Assembly: GCA_964654135.1 (NCBI GenBank)
Contig: CAZZHV010000044.1
Coordinates: forward strand, 1-9,406
Reading direction: 5' to 3'
Length of the DNA: 9,406 nucleotides
Source of the DNA: CAMLQK01 sp964654135
GTDB taxonomy: Bacteria; Patescibacteriota; Saccharimonadia; Saccharimonadales; UBA4665
Below the pieces are notes generated by a model, which was given only the letters and a program-made list of their open reading frames with translations, did not search any database and had not been told where the DNA came from. The position numbers and the translations under genes were made by a program. Positions 1 through 6,003 of this stretch are shown here, in pieces. How positions within the stretch are numbered: position 1 is the stretch's first letter; each line of letters opens with the position of its first letter.

Positions 1-1
1 T

Positions 2-403
2 GCCGCCAGCACTAAGGCCATTCGTGGTGTATCTGAGAAGCGGTAACGACGCATATGCCTTTTTTATGCCAAGATAGTTAGCGGCCGTAGCTAGTTTTTG
101 TGTGCTATGTTCTTGGAGCTCTGGATTGTTTGCAGTAGCTCGTACGGCTATGGCTCCATAAAATTGTACGGCGTGTGCGGGGAGGAGGCGGTAGCTAGAT
201 TCTTGGTCTCTACTAAGGTCTGGAAAGCTATCAACAAAGGTTTCGATTTCATCAGGTGTGGCGTCGGGCGCGAATTGCTCGGCATAGATATCCCAGATGT
301 TATCGCTATCAATAAAGCCTTCTGGACGGATTGCCGTCATATGTTTGCTAATTTTGTGAACGGCCTCCTGATAGACTGCTGCTTCGATCTGTAATTCTTG
401 CAT
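2..403 (-). CDS. Hypothetical protein, C-terminus cut off by the window edge
   Basis: An uninterrupted minus-strand reading frame starts at the ATG whose complement is 401-403 and stays open to base 2, giving at least 134 residues (N-terminus MQELQIEAAV). It is acidic in its first half (segments such as EQFAPDATPDEIE) and has no signal peptide or obvious membrane segment. I do not recognise the family. The start is favoured because a TACAAT -10 box lies 12 bases upstream and the divergent gene begins at 508. No Shine-Dalgarno precedes it, in line with other transcript-head genes here. The plus-strand frame opposite (98-394) lacks a promoter and is judged to be a shadow. That this is a gene is fairly secure; its function is unknown. 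Confidence 0.7.
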   Translation of the reverse strand, partial: MQELQIEAAVYQEAVHKISKHMTAIRPEGFIDSDNIWDIYAEQFAPDATPDEIETFVDSFPDLSRDQESSYRLLPAHAVQFYGAIAVRATANNPELQEHSTQKLATAANYLGIKKAYASLPLLRYTTNGLSAGG

Positions 404-415
404 AATGTTCGGAAT

Positions 416-421
416 ATTGTA
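416..421 (-). promoter_or_regulatory. Probable -10 box for the left-edge minus-strand gene
   Basis: The minus strand reads TACAAT, five of six matches to TATAAT, 12 bases before the ATG at 403. Initiation about 6-7 bases downstream would leave a leader of about 5 bases. No convincing -35 hexamer is visible at 16-18 bases, so this rests on the -10 alone. Confidence 0.45.
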
Positions 422-469
422 ACACGCGACATTTTTACGCTAGAAGTGCTGTAAAATGCGCGCCGATCT

Positions 470-499
470 TTGGCTTAAGCAAGCATGAGAAGTTATAAT
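470..499 (+). promoter_or_regulatory. Sigma-70-type promoter of the membrane protein/xseAB operon
   Basis: TTGGCT at 470-475 (four of six matches to TTGACA) and a perfect TATAAT at 494-499 are separated by 18 bases. The -10 ends only 8 bases before the ATG at 508, so transcription should begin at about 506. There is no Shine-Dalgarno in the gap, so the mRNA is predicted to be leaderless or nearly so. Confidence 0.75.
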
Positions 500-507
500 A
501 GGGCGAT

Positions 508-1581
508 ATGAGTGAAGCCTCTTTTATTAAGCGTCGCTGGAAACTACTCGTCAATGTCCTGACGGTCATTGCACTGGTTGGTTTGGTCTATGCCGTACGT
601 CACCAACTTGTTGATACATTTCAGAACCTCAAAAAAGTACATCTGTGGGCATTGTTGCTGCTTATTCCGATCCAATGGATTAACTATGACGCTCAGACGC
701 GTCTGTACAAGCACTTGTTTGCGGTGGTGGGTAATAAGCTTAGCTACAAATTCTTGTTTAAGACTTCACTAGAGCTTAATTTTGTGAATAGTGTTTTCCC
801 AAGCGGCGGCGTCTCGGGTATTTCTTATTTTGGTGTGCGCATGCGTGGTCGAGATATTACGGGTGGTAAGGCAACAGTGGTGCAGATTATGAAGCTCATG
901 CTGCTGTTTTTGTCCTTTGAGATTTTGCTGATATTTGGCCTGTTGTTTATGGCAATTGGCGGCCGGGTAAACAGTGTGGTTATTTTGGTCGCTAGTTCGT
1001 TGTCTACGCTGATGGTTATCGGTACGATCGCATTTGTGATGATTATCGGTCACCAAAAGCGCATTAACGCAACGTTTACAGCGCTTACTAAGTTTGCCAA
1101 CTGGGTTATTCATTTGGTGCGTCCACGTCACCCCGAGACAATCAATATTGCTAAAGCACGTATTGCTGTCGACGAATTGCATGGTAACTACAAGGTTATC
1201 GAGTCGCATTACAAGGAGCTAAAATGGCCCTTTTTCTGGGCGTTTATTGCAAACCTTGTCGAAGTCGCCGCTGTCTACGTTGTATACATTGCCTTTGGAA
1301 ACTGGGTAAATGTTGGCTCAGTAATTTTGGCGTATTCAATTGCAAACTTTGCAGGCTTAGTGTCGGTATTGCCGGGCGGTGTGGGTATTTACGAAGCACT
1401 TATGACCGGTGTTTTGGCGGTTGCGGGCGTGCCAGCAGCGCTAAGTATTCCCGTAACAGTTATGTACCGTATCCTTAACATGCTCATCCAGCTGCCGCCG
1501 GGTTATTACTACTACCACAAGACGCTTCATGCTCAACCCGAAATTGAAGAAGCCGTACCACATCACGAGAGAATATCGTGA
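508..1581 (+). CDS. Multi-pass membrane protein, LPG-synthase TM / UPF0104 (YbhN-like) family
   Basis: A 357-residue integral membrane protein. Hydrophobic segments are visible at about residues 13-30, 46-58, 127-150, 155-180, 241-262, 268-288 and 297-316, with short polar loops. Two signatures of the lysylphosphatidylglycerol synthase transmembrane (flippase-like) family are present: NSVFPSGGVSG at 94-104 and LPGGVGIYEA at 288-297. The C-terminal aminoacyl-transferase domain of full MprF is missing, so the protein is probably a stand-alone transporter or flippase-like unit; relatives are proposed to move lipids or lipid-linked substrates. The substrate cannot be told from sequence. The basic N-terminus (KRRWK) fits a cytoplasmic start. 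It is the first gene of the operon, and its TGA overlaps the xseA GTG start by 4 bases. Confidence 0.85.
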   Translation: MSEASFIKRRWKLLVNVLTVIALVGLVYAVRHQLVDTFQNLKKVHLWALLLLIPIQWINYDAQTRLYKHLFAVVGNKLSYKFLFKTSLELNFVNSVFPSGGVSGISYFGVRMRGRDITGGKATVVQIMKLMLLFLSFEILLIFGLLFMAIGGRVNSVVILVASSLSTLMVIGTIAFVMIIGHQKRINATFTALTKFANWVIHLVRPRHPETINIAKARIAVDELHGNYKVIESHYKELKWPFFWAFIANLVEVAAVYVVYIAFGNWVNVGSVILAYSIANFAGLVSVLPGGVGIYEALMTGVLAVAGVPAALSIPVTVMYRILNMLIQLPPGYYYYHKTLHAQPEIEEAVPHHERIS

Positions 1582-2717
1582 TCAACGAGCCTCTGACATG
1601 TACCGTTAGTGAATTTGTAAGCCTCGTTAATCAGACCCTCGAATATGCCTATCCAGGCATGGTTATTACTGGCGAAATTGCCAACTTTCGCGTGAGCAAA
1701 GGCCGCTGGGTATATTTTGACCTCAAGGACGAGGGCGCTATGGTGCGTTTCTTTGGTACTGTTTACCAGATGCCAGGTCCTCTGGAAGATGGTATGACTG
1801 TTGCCGTACGAGGTGTGCCAAAGTTGCATCCGCAATATGGCTTTAGTGTGACGATTCAATCTGTTAAGCCAATGGGAGAGGGTAGTATTAAGAAAGCTGC
1901 CGCCCTTTTGGAGGCTAAGCTCAAGGCCGAAGGTCTCTTTGATGAATCCCGTAAACGACTGCTGCCACATCCGCCCAAAAAGATTGGCTTGATTACGTCT
2001 GGGGAGTCTGCAGCATATCGTGACTTTATGAAGATTATTAACGCCCGTTGGGGCGGTATCGAGATTACGCTGATCGACGTTCAAGTACAGGGTGAGCCAG
2101 CGCCTGGCCAAATTGTATCGGCTATTCAGCAATTTAATGCGCTAGCAGAGGCACCAGATGTGCTGGTTGTTACTCGTGGTGGTGGTAGCGCCGAAGATTT
2201 ACAGGCTTTTAGTACAGAACAGGTTACCCGCGCAGTGGCCGCGAGCCGCATTCCAACCTTAGTGGCTATCGGTCACGAAGTAGACATTAGCTTAGCTGAG
2301 CTGGCTGCAGACAAACGCGCTAGTACGCCAAGTAACGCTGCCGAATTGCTTGTGCCAGATCGTCGAGCTGTTTTGGAGCAACTCACTATGCGCCGCGAGC
2401 GATTATCGTACATTGTTGAACAGACGTTGGCTTCGGTGCGCCAGGAGCTTGAGGCACACGCCAATCTTTTGTATCGAGCAAGCGAACAGGTGATAGCACA
2501 GGCAAAGCGCCAGCTTGAGCTGCGCAAGCAAGTGCTTACCGCCTATGATCCACAAACTGCACTTAACAGGGGATATGCCATCGTTCGATTGCAGGATAAA
2601 GTAGTTCGCCAGGGCGCAGATATCTCTGTCGGAGACGAGCTAACACTGCAAATGCAAGATGCCATGCTTGCGACGGAGGTAAAACAGGTTATAATGCGAC
2701 AAAAGGAGAACTTATGA
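1578..2717 (+). CDS. xseA: Exodeoxyribonuclease VII large subunit
   Basis: The catalytic subunit of exonuclease VII, which degrades single-stranded DNA from both ends into acid-soluble oligonucleotides in the cytoplasm. The 379-residue product has the family order: an N-terminal OB-fold DNA-binding domain (about 8-98, with ITGEIANFRVSKGRWVYFDL), a catalytic domain (about 125-260), then a long helical region (about 262-335) that binds the small subunit. Diagnostic motifs are ITSGESAAYRD (139-149), VTRGGGSAEDL (198-208) and GHEVD (232-236), followed by DKRASTPSNAAE. It is shorter than the E. coli protein (about 456 residues), mostly in the helical part. The start is GTG, overlapping the upstream TGA, with a GAGAG ribosome site at 1565-1569. 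The TGA overlaps the xseB ATG, so the two subunits are likely translationally coupled. Confidence 0.96.
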   Translation: MINEPLTCTVSEFVSLVNQTLEYAYPGMVITGEIANFRVSKGRWVYFDLKDEGAMVRFFGTVYQMPGPLEDGMTVAVRGVPKLHPQYGFSVTIQSVKPMGEGSIKKAAALLEAKLKAEGLFDESRKRLLPHPPKKIGLITSGESAAYRDFMKIINARWGGIEITLIDVQVQGEPAPGQIVSAIQQFNALAEAPDVLVVTRGGGSAEDLQAFSTEQVTRAVAASRIPTLVAIGHEVDISLAELAADKRASTPSNAAELLVPDRRAVLEQLTMRRERLSYIVEQTLASVRQELEAHANLLYRASEQVIAQAKRQLELRKQVLTAYDPQTALNRGYAIVRLQDKVVRQGADISVGDELTLQMQDAMLATEVKQVIMRQKENL

Positions 2718-2926
2718 CAGCCAAGAAAGAAGCTGATTATCAAGGCTTAAGTAGTGAACTCGATGCGGTCTTGTCCGCGTTACAACAACCAGATGTTGCC
2801 GTCGACGAGGCGGTTAAATTGTATGAGCAGGGAATGAAGCTGGTCGCACAGCTCGAAAAGCACGTCACCGGTGCCGAGAATAAGCTCGAAAAGCTCCACC
2901 TGCAAATGCAGCAGGAAAACCAGTAA
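2714..2926 (+). CDS. xseB: Exodeoxyribonuclease VII small subunit
   Basis: A 70-residue, mostly helical protein of typical XseB length. It carries the family pattern: an L-S-S-E-L-D-A-V helix, then a segment with V-D-E-A-V-K-L-Y-E-Q-G (about 30-40), then a second charged helix. It coats the helical stalk of XseA to form the multi-subunit exonuclease VII. The ATG sits in an ATGA overlap with the xseA stop and is preceded by a strong AAAGGAG at 2701-2707. Identification rests on both the sequence and the position directly after xseA. Confidence 0.93.
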   Translation: MTAKKEADYQGLSSELDAVLSALQQPDVAVDEAVKLYEQGMKLVAQLEKHVTGAENKLEKLHLQMQQENQ

Positions 2927-2927
2927 A

Positions 2928-3476
2928 ATGGATGCCGCCCTCATAATTATAGGCACAATTATTATTGTGTTTGGCGCGGTTGTTATTGTCGGTCCACCAT
3001 ATGTTCCAACCTTAACTAAACAAATGGAAACAGCGCTCAAAATGCTCGATCTTAAGCCTGGCCAAACATTACTAGAGCTTGGCTCTGGCGATGGTCGTGT
3101 CATGAAGGCTGCAGCCCAGCGTGGCCTACACGTTGTCGGTATAGAGCTCAATCCATTTTTGGTGATTATTTCGCGTATTCGTTGCTGGAAATACCGCAAA
3201 CAGGTGACAGTGATCTGGGATGACCTGTGGAAAGCAAAATGGCCTCAAGCCGACGGCATTTTTACTTTTATGCTGCAACGCCAAATGGAAAAGCTCGACA
3301 AGCGTATCACTGTATGGCACGAACGCCCAGTTCGCCTTGCTAGTTTTGCTTTTTTTATCCCCGATAAGGTGCCTCGATCAAAGTACAATGGTATTTTTCT
3401 GTACGAGTACAACAAGAAGCTTACCGGCAAAAAAGGTAAGGTTGTCGAAGCGCTTGCGCAAAAAGCGTTGAACTAA
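2928..3476 (+). CDS. Membrane-anchored class I SAM methyltransferase, FAM173/ATPSCKMT-like
   Basis: A 182-residue protein with one N-terminal hydrophobic helix (about 3-22), then GPPYVPT (22-28) and a Rossmann methyltransferase domain. SAM-binding motif I is LLELGSGDGR (48-57). IELNPFLV (72-79) supplies the acidic residue (E73) expected to hold the SAM ribose, and WDDLW (97-101) follows. The order 'membrane helix, PxVP, GSGDGR, ELNP, DLW' is the layout of the FAM173 family, whose mitochondrial members methylate lysines of ATP synthase subunit c and the ADP/ATP carrier. That comparison is from memory and the substrate here is unknown. The ATG at 2928 is chosen over in-frame ATG 2871, which would lie inside xseB; it has AGGA at 2913-2916. 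It follows xseB by 1 base and is probably co-transcribed. Its TAA overlaps the convergent gene's stop. Confidence 0.82.
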   Translation: MDAALIIIGTIIIVFGAVVIVGPPYVPTLTKQMETALKMLDLKPGQTLLELGSGDGRVMKAAAQRGLHVVGIELNPFLVIISRIRCWKYRKQVTVIWDDLWKAKWPQADGIFTFMLQRQMEKLDKRITVWHERPVRLASFAFFIPDKVPRSKYNGIFLYEYNKKLTGKKGKVVEALAQKALN

Positions 3477-4096
3477 GCTGCCCGTACACTTTCAAGATAA
3501 GGGTCTTGGTCTATGGCCGAAGGCCAGCTCTTGGTATCAACTTTAGATAGGTCGAGCACAGCACCAAAATATGTGAGGTTGGCGCTATTTTCACCTAGGT
3601 CGTACTCAAGTAGATTTGCTTTTCGATATTCGTACTCCATATGTTCGGTCGCCTGGATTGCTTGCTCGATCGTGATAGGTACTGGTACGTCCGGGGTGTT
3701 TTCGAGGAAAAAGCGCATAGATCCAGCGGGCAGCACACGCTGCCGTACATGGAGAGCACTGCTTGAGATTGATTCGCTATGGAGCTCCTTAAAACCATTG
3801 GCTTTAAGATCTGCTACGCAAGCCTGCATGAGCAGCTTTCCAGCACCTCGTCTACGGAAGCCGTCGGCGTTGGTATACTTATTCCAAATCTCAAAATCTT
3901 CGAGCTCGGCTGTGCGCTCGATCTCGTTCGTAAGTACGCTCATGCTGCCCATGCCAAAATCAGTTCCTCGAAGAATAGGGCAGTAGAACCGACACTTCTG
4001 GTCTATTTTGGCCGGGTTGCGACTGTAGTTTTCCTCCCAGACGGTTACGACGGTGTTTTCGGGGGTAAAATGTGTAGGCAGTTCATTTGGTTTCAT
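3473..4096 (-). CDS. GNAT-family N-acetyltransferase
   Basis: A 207-residue protein with the GNAT fold signature. A central strand region (about 45-75) is followed by motif A, GFRRRGAGKLLMQACV (79-94), whose R-x-x-G-x-G loop binds the acetyl-CoA pyrophosphate. The strand F-K-E-L-H-S-E-S (102-109) comes next. The substrate is not evident, since GNAT proteins acetylate amines from small molecules to protein N-termini and lysines. The start at 4096 (MKPNEL) is preferred to the longer frame reaching 4333, because a promoter lies immediately upstream and the extension would run through the divergent gene. The TAG stop shares bases with the TAA of the convergent methyltransferase gene. The leader is about 4 bases and lacks a Shine-Dalgarno. 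Confidence 0.82.
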   Translation of the reverse strand: MKPNELPTHFTPENTVVTVWEENYSRNPAKIDQKCRFYCPILRGTDFGMGSMSVLTNEIERTAELEDFEIWNKYTNADGFRRRGAGKLLMQACVADLKANGFKELHSESISSSALHVRQRVLPAGSMRFFLENTPDVPVPITIEQAIQATEHMEYEYRKANLLEYDLGENSANLTYFGAVLDLSKVDTKSWPSAIDQDPYLESVRAA

Positions 4097-4106
4097 ATAG
4101 CAATGG

Positions 4107-4135
4107 ATTGTAGCAGGCAAGGCGGCTGGGGTAAA
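4107..4135 (-). promoter_or_regulatory. Promoter of the GNAT gene
   Basis: On the minus strand TTTACC (4130-4135, four of six matches to TTGACA) and TACAAT (4107-4112, five of six to TATAAT) are separated by 17 bases. The -10 ends 10 bases before the ATG at 4096, predicting a leader of only about 3-4 bases without a ribosome binding site. Confidence 0.6.
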
Positions 4136-4149
4136 TTGATGTTTTCCTC

Positions 4150-4179
4150 TTGCCAGAACACCTCGAAATACGTTACCAT
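4150..4179 (+). promoter_or_regulatory. Probable promoter of the membrane-anchored protein gene
   Basis: TTGCCA at 4150-4155 (five of six to TTGACA) and TACCAT at 4174-4179 (four of six to TATAAT) are 18 bases apart. The -10 ends 7 bases before the ATG at 4187, the same geometry as the other transcript-head genes. The upstream neighbour is divergent, so a promoter must exist in this roughly 90-base gap. A weaker alternative -10 is TAAATT near 4132-4137. Confidence 0.45.
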
Positions 4180-4186
4180 GAGCGAT

Positions 4187-4861
4187 ATGAAGATCAGTAA
4201 TTCTGACCAACGTGGCACTATCAACGTGCTGTTGATCCCCCTTATATTTGTGATTGTATTTTTTGTAGCTGCCGCAGCCTTTGGCTACTGGGCTTTTATG
4301 GGCCGCGACGATTACAAGAATAATAGTGACCAAAAGGTCGCTGTTGCCGTAGCAGCTGCCGAGAGCCGTACTAAGTCATCCGACGCTAAAGAGTTTGCCG
4401 AAAAAGAAAAGCAACCGCTTCGCACATATGTTGGCCCATCTGCATTTGGTTCGATTACCGTACAGTATCCAAAAACATGGAGTGCTTACGTTGTAGAGGG
4501 CGACGACAATAGTAGTACGCCTGTTGACGGTTATTTTGATCCAGATTTTGTACCTGATATTACCAACCAGAACAAGTCGTTCTCGTTGCGCATTCAGCTT
4601 GTTTCTGACTCATACGATACTGTTTTGCAGCAATTTACCGGATCTACCCAGACCGCTAAAGCTACGGTAGCACCATACAAACTCGACAAAGTGCCTAACG
4701 TAGTCGGCTCTATAATTACCGGTCAGCTAACATCCAACAAGCAGGGAACTATGGTTATTTTGCCATTACGCAACATGACGCTCAAAATCTGGGCTGACTC
4801 AGCTTCATTCTTGCCAGATCTCAACAACATTATCTTGCCAAATATTAGCTTCACCCCTTAA
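4187..4861 (+). CDS. Single-pass membrane-anchored extracytoplasmic protein of unknown function
   Basis: A 224-residue protein with one strong N-terminal hydrophobic helix (about 13-37) after a short polar stretch. An Ala/Lys/Glu-rich linker (about 48-77) follows, then a beta-rich domain (about 80-224). That domain opens with PSAFGSITVQYPKTWSAYV (84-102), reminiscent of PsbP-like or other 'YPxxW' domains found after anchors in small-genome bacteria; the resemblance is weak. No cysteine or lipobox is seen, so the helix is probably an uncleaved anchor with the domain outside. ATG 4187 is favoured because the only good promoter overlaps the alternative in-frame ATG at 4178, which would add three residues (MSD). 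The open frame extends further upstream, but there it is a shadow of the GNAT gene. The kinase-like gene follows after 35 bases. Confidence 0.75.
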   Translation: MKISNSDQRGTINVLLIPLIFVIVFFVAAAAFGYWAFMGRDDYKNNSDQKVAVAVAAAESRTKSSDAKEFAEKEKQPLRTYVGPSAFGSITVQYPKTWSAYVVEGDDNSSTPVDGYFDPDFVPDITNQNKSFSLRIQLVSDSYDTVLQQFTGSTQTAKATVAPYKLDKVPNVVGSIITGQLTSNKQGTMVILPLRNMTLKIWADSASFLPDLNNIILPNISFTP

Positions 4862-4880
4862 TCTTGTGCCACGACGGTGG

Positions 4881-4886
4881 TATACT
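4881..4886 (+). promoter_or_regulatory. Possible -10 box ahead of the kinase-like gene, next to a Shine-Dalgarno
   Basis: TATACT at 4881-4886 (five of six to TATAAT) lies 10 bases before the ATG at 4897, directly followed by GGAG at 4887-4890 with 6 bases to the start. Initiation from this -10 would probably remove or truncate the GGAG. The two signals therefore fit different transcripts: a short-leader mRNA from here, and a read-through mRNA from the upstream gene that uses the GGAG. No good -35 is visible. Confidence 0.35.
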
Positions 4887-4896
4887 GGAGAGAATT

Positions 4897-5619
4897 ATGA
4901 GGGTAGTACAAGTCCAGTCTGAGACCGAACAGACAATGAGGCTCTTGCTGTCGGTTGCCGAACAGCTCAAGATGCCATTAACGAGCATCGCGCGCAACAC
5001 CGAGCTCGCTAAGCTTGGCATATCTGACGGCGTAAACGCCTCGCTTATTCATACACAGGCAACAGCCGCACTAACGCTTGTCGAAAGCTATTTGTTGGGC
5101 GTGGAATTGCTATCTTCCCAGCAAGCCTTGGAGCTGGAGCCGGTCTCGGTGTCGTCAATTTTGACAGATACTGCACACCAGCTTGATCGCTACGCTAAAG
5201 AATATGGTGTCGAGATGGAAGTGAGTATTGCTGGCCGATACGAGCCAGTTATGGCTCACCAGGCGGGCCTTAAGGCGGCTTTAACGAGTCTTGGCTACGC
5301 GCTTATCGAAGCACGCGCGGCCAGCGACGAGAAGGGTCCAAAACGCATTATTTTGGCAGGTCACCGCAACATGCATGGCATTGTCACGGGCATGTACGGC
5401 ACAAACACTATCGATGGCGTGGCATGGCGCAAAGCACTCAAGCTTTACGGTAATGCTCGCCAACCGCTGGCTTCTTTGCTTGGTAGTAGTGGAGCGGGCG
5501 TGTTTGTGGCGAATGCACTGGCGCAGGCAATGGAAAGCCGTTTGCGAGCTGGTCGTCATGGTCGCCAAGCAGGCCTGGCTATTACGCTATTGCCAAGCCA
5601 GCAGCTGCAGTTTGTTTAG
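4897..5619 (+). CDS. Histidine-kinase-like protein lacking the phospho-acceptor His (probable pseudokinase)
   Basis: A 240-residue soluble protein with histidine kinase architecture and no sensor or membrane segment. The dimerisation/phosphotransfer helix is at about 12-45, a second helix at about 50-75, and a degenerate GHKL ATPase-like domain at about 85-235. The H-box reads AEQLKMPLTSI (21-31), aligning with canonical S-H-E-L-R-T-P-L, so the His (five residues before Pro) is E22. In the N-box region (HQAGLKAALTSLGYAL, 121-136) the two Asn positions are S131 and A135. No DxGxG motif follows; only a glycine loop, SSGAGVFVA (197-205), survives. ATP binding and autophosphorylation are therefore unlikely, which is inference from the alignment. 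The start has GGAG 6 bases upstream. The receiver gene begins 3 bases after the TAG. The reading frame is intact, so this is a gene with a changed function, not debris. Confidence 0.78.
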   Translation: MRVVQVQSETEQTMRLLLSVAEQLKMPLTSIARNTELAKLGISDGVNASLIHTQATAALTLVESYLLGVELLSSQQALELEPVSVSSILTDTAHQLDRYAKEYGVEMEVSIAGRYEPVMAHQAGLKAALTSLGYALIEARAASDEKGPKRIILAGHRNMHGIVTGMYGTNTIDGVAWRKALKLYGNARQPLASLLGSSGAGVFVANALAQAMESRLRAGRHGRQAGLAITLLPSQQLQFV

Positions 5620-5622
5620 ATT

Positions 5623-6003
5623 ATGCGTATTTTACTGATTGAACCAGATAAATTATTGGCGAGTACCTACAAACAGGCGCTCGAATTTGCAGGGCATGCT
5701 GTTGATCATGCCATGAGCGGGCAGGGTGCTGTTGCCTTGGCAGATGAAGCAGCACCAGATCTTGTGATTTTGGAGATGCAATTACCGGCGCAGAACGGTA
5801 TAGCATTTTTGCAGGAATTTCGATCGTACGCAGAATGGCAGCAAATACCAGTACTATTGCATACCTATGTAGCGCCTCAGGGCATGGAGCAGATTGCCGA
5901 AACGCTTAAGCGAGAGTACGGAATTGTAGGTTGGTTGTACAAGCCACAGGCTTCGCTCCAGCAGTTGGTCTCTGCCGTGCACCGCCAAATGGTGCGATCA
6001 TGA
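5623..6003 (+). CDS. Stand-alone response-regulator receiver domain with Asp-to-Glu at the phosphorylation site
   Basis: A 126-residue single CheY-like receiver domain with no output domain. It begins MRILLIEPDK and has the usual alternation of strands and helices. The phospho-acceptor position, in PDLVILEMQLPAQNGI (45-60), is E51 instead of Asp. It lies 44 residues after E7 and 30 before T81, the same spacing as in PhoB. Of the acidic pair, E7 is kept but the next position is Pro (P8), with D9 beside it. The switch Thr (T81 in PVLLHT) and the Lys (K107 in GWLYKP) are conserved. Glu at this site often mimics the phosphorylated state in engineered regulators, so a fixed active-like form is plausible. 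No Shine-Dalgarno precedes the ATG; translation probably depends on termination of the kinase-like gene 3 bases upstream. Its TGA overlaps the recO ATG. Confidence 0.88.
   Translation: MRILLIEPDKLLASTYKQALEFAGHAVDHAMSGQGAVALADEAAPDLVILEMQLPAQNGIAFLQEFRSYAEWQQIPVLLHTYVAPQGMEQIAETLKREYGIVGWLYKPQASLQQLVSAVHRQMVRS

Noticed and set aside
98..394. 98-codon plus-strand frame at the left end
   Set aside because: It is rich in Cys, Trp and Phe, has no promoter or ribosome site, and lies opposite a minus-strand frame with normal composition and a -10 box.
1563..2132. 189-codon minus-strand open frame opposite xseA
   Set aside because: It lies wholly within a well-supported gene, has no promoter or ribosome site, and its product has no recognisable character; it is a codon-bias shadow.
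3449..3469. Hairpin AGCGCTT/AAGCGTT near the convergent stops as a bidirectional terminator
   Set aside because: The stem is only 7 bp with one G-T pair, lies within coding sequence and is not followed by a T-run on either strand.
3779..4186. Upstream extension of the membrane-anchored protein frame to 3779
   Set aside because: These codons lie antisense to the GNAT gene, whose motifs are clear, and the promoters sit at 4107-4179.
4097..4333. N-terminal extension of the GNAT frame to 4333
   Set aside because: It would overlap the divergent membrane protein gene, and a good promoter lies just upstream of the ATG at 4096.
1578..6003. UGA recoded as glycine, as in some CPR lineages
   Set aside because: TGA ends the flippase-like gene, xseA and the receiver gene exactly where the next gene starts, and the protein families end naturally there; glycine is encoded by GGN.
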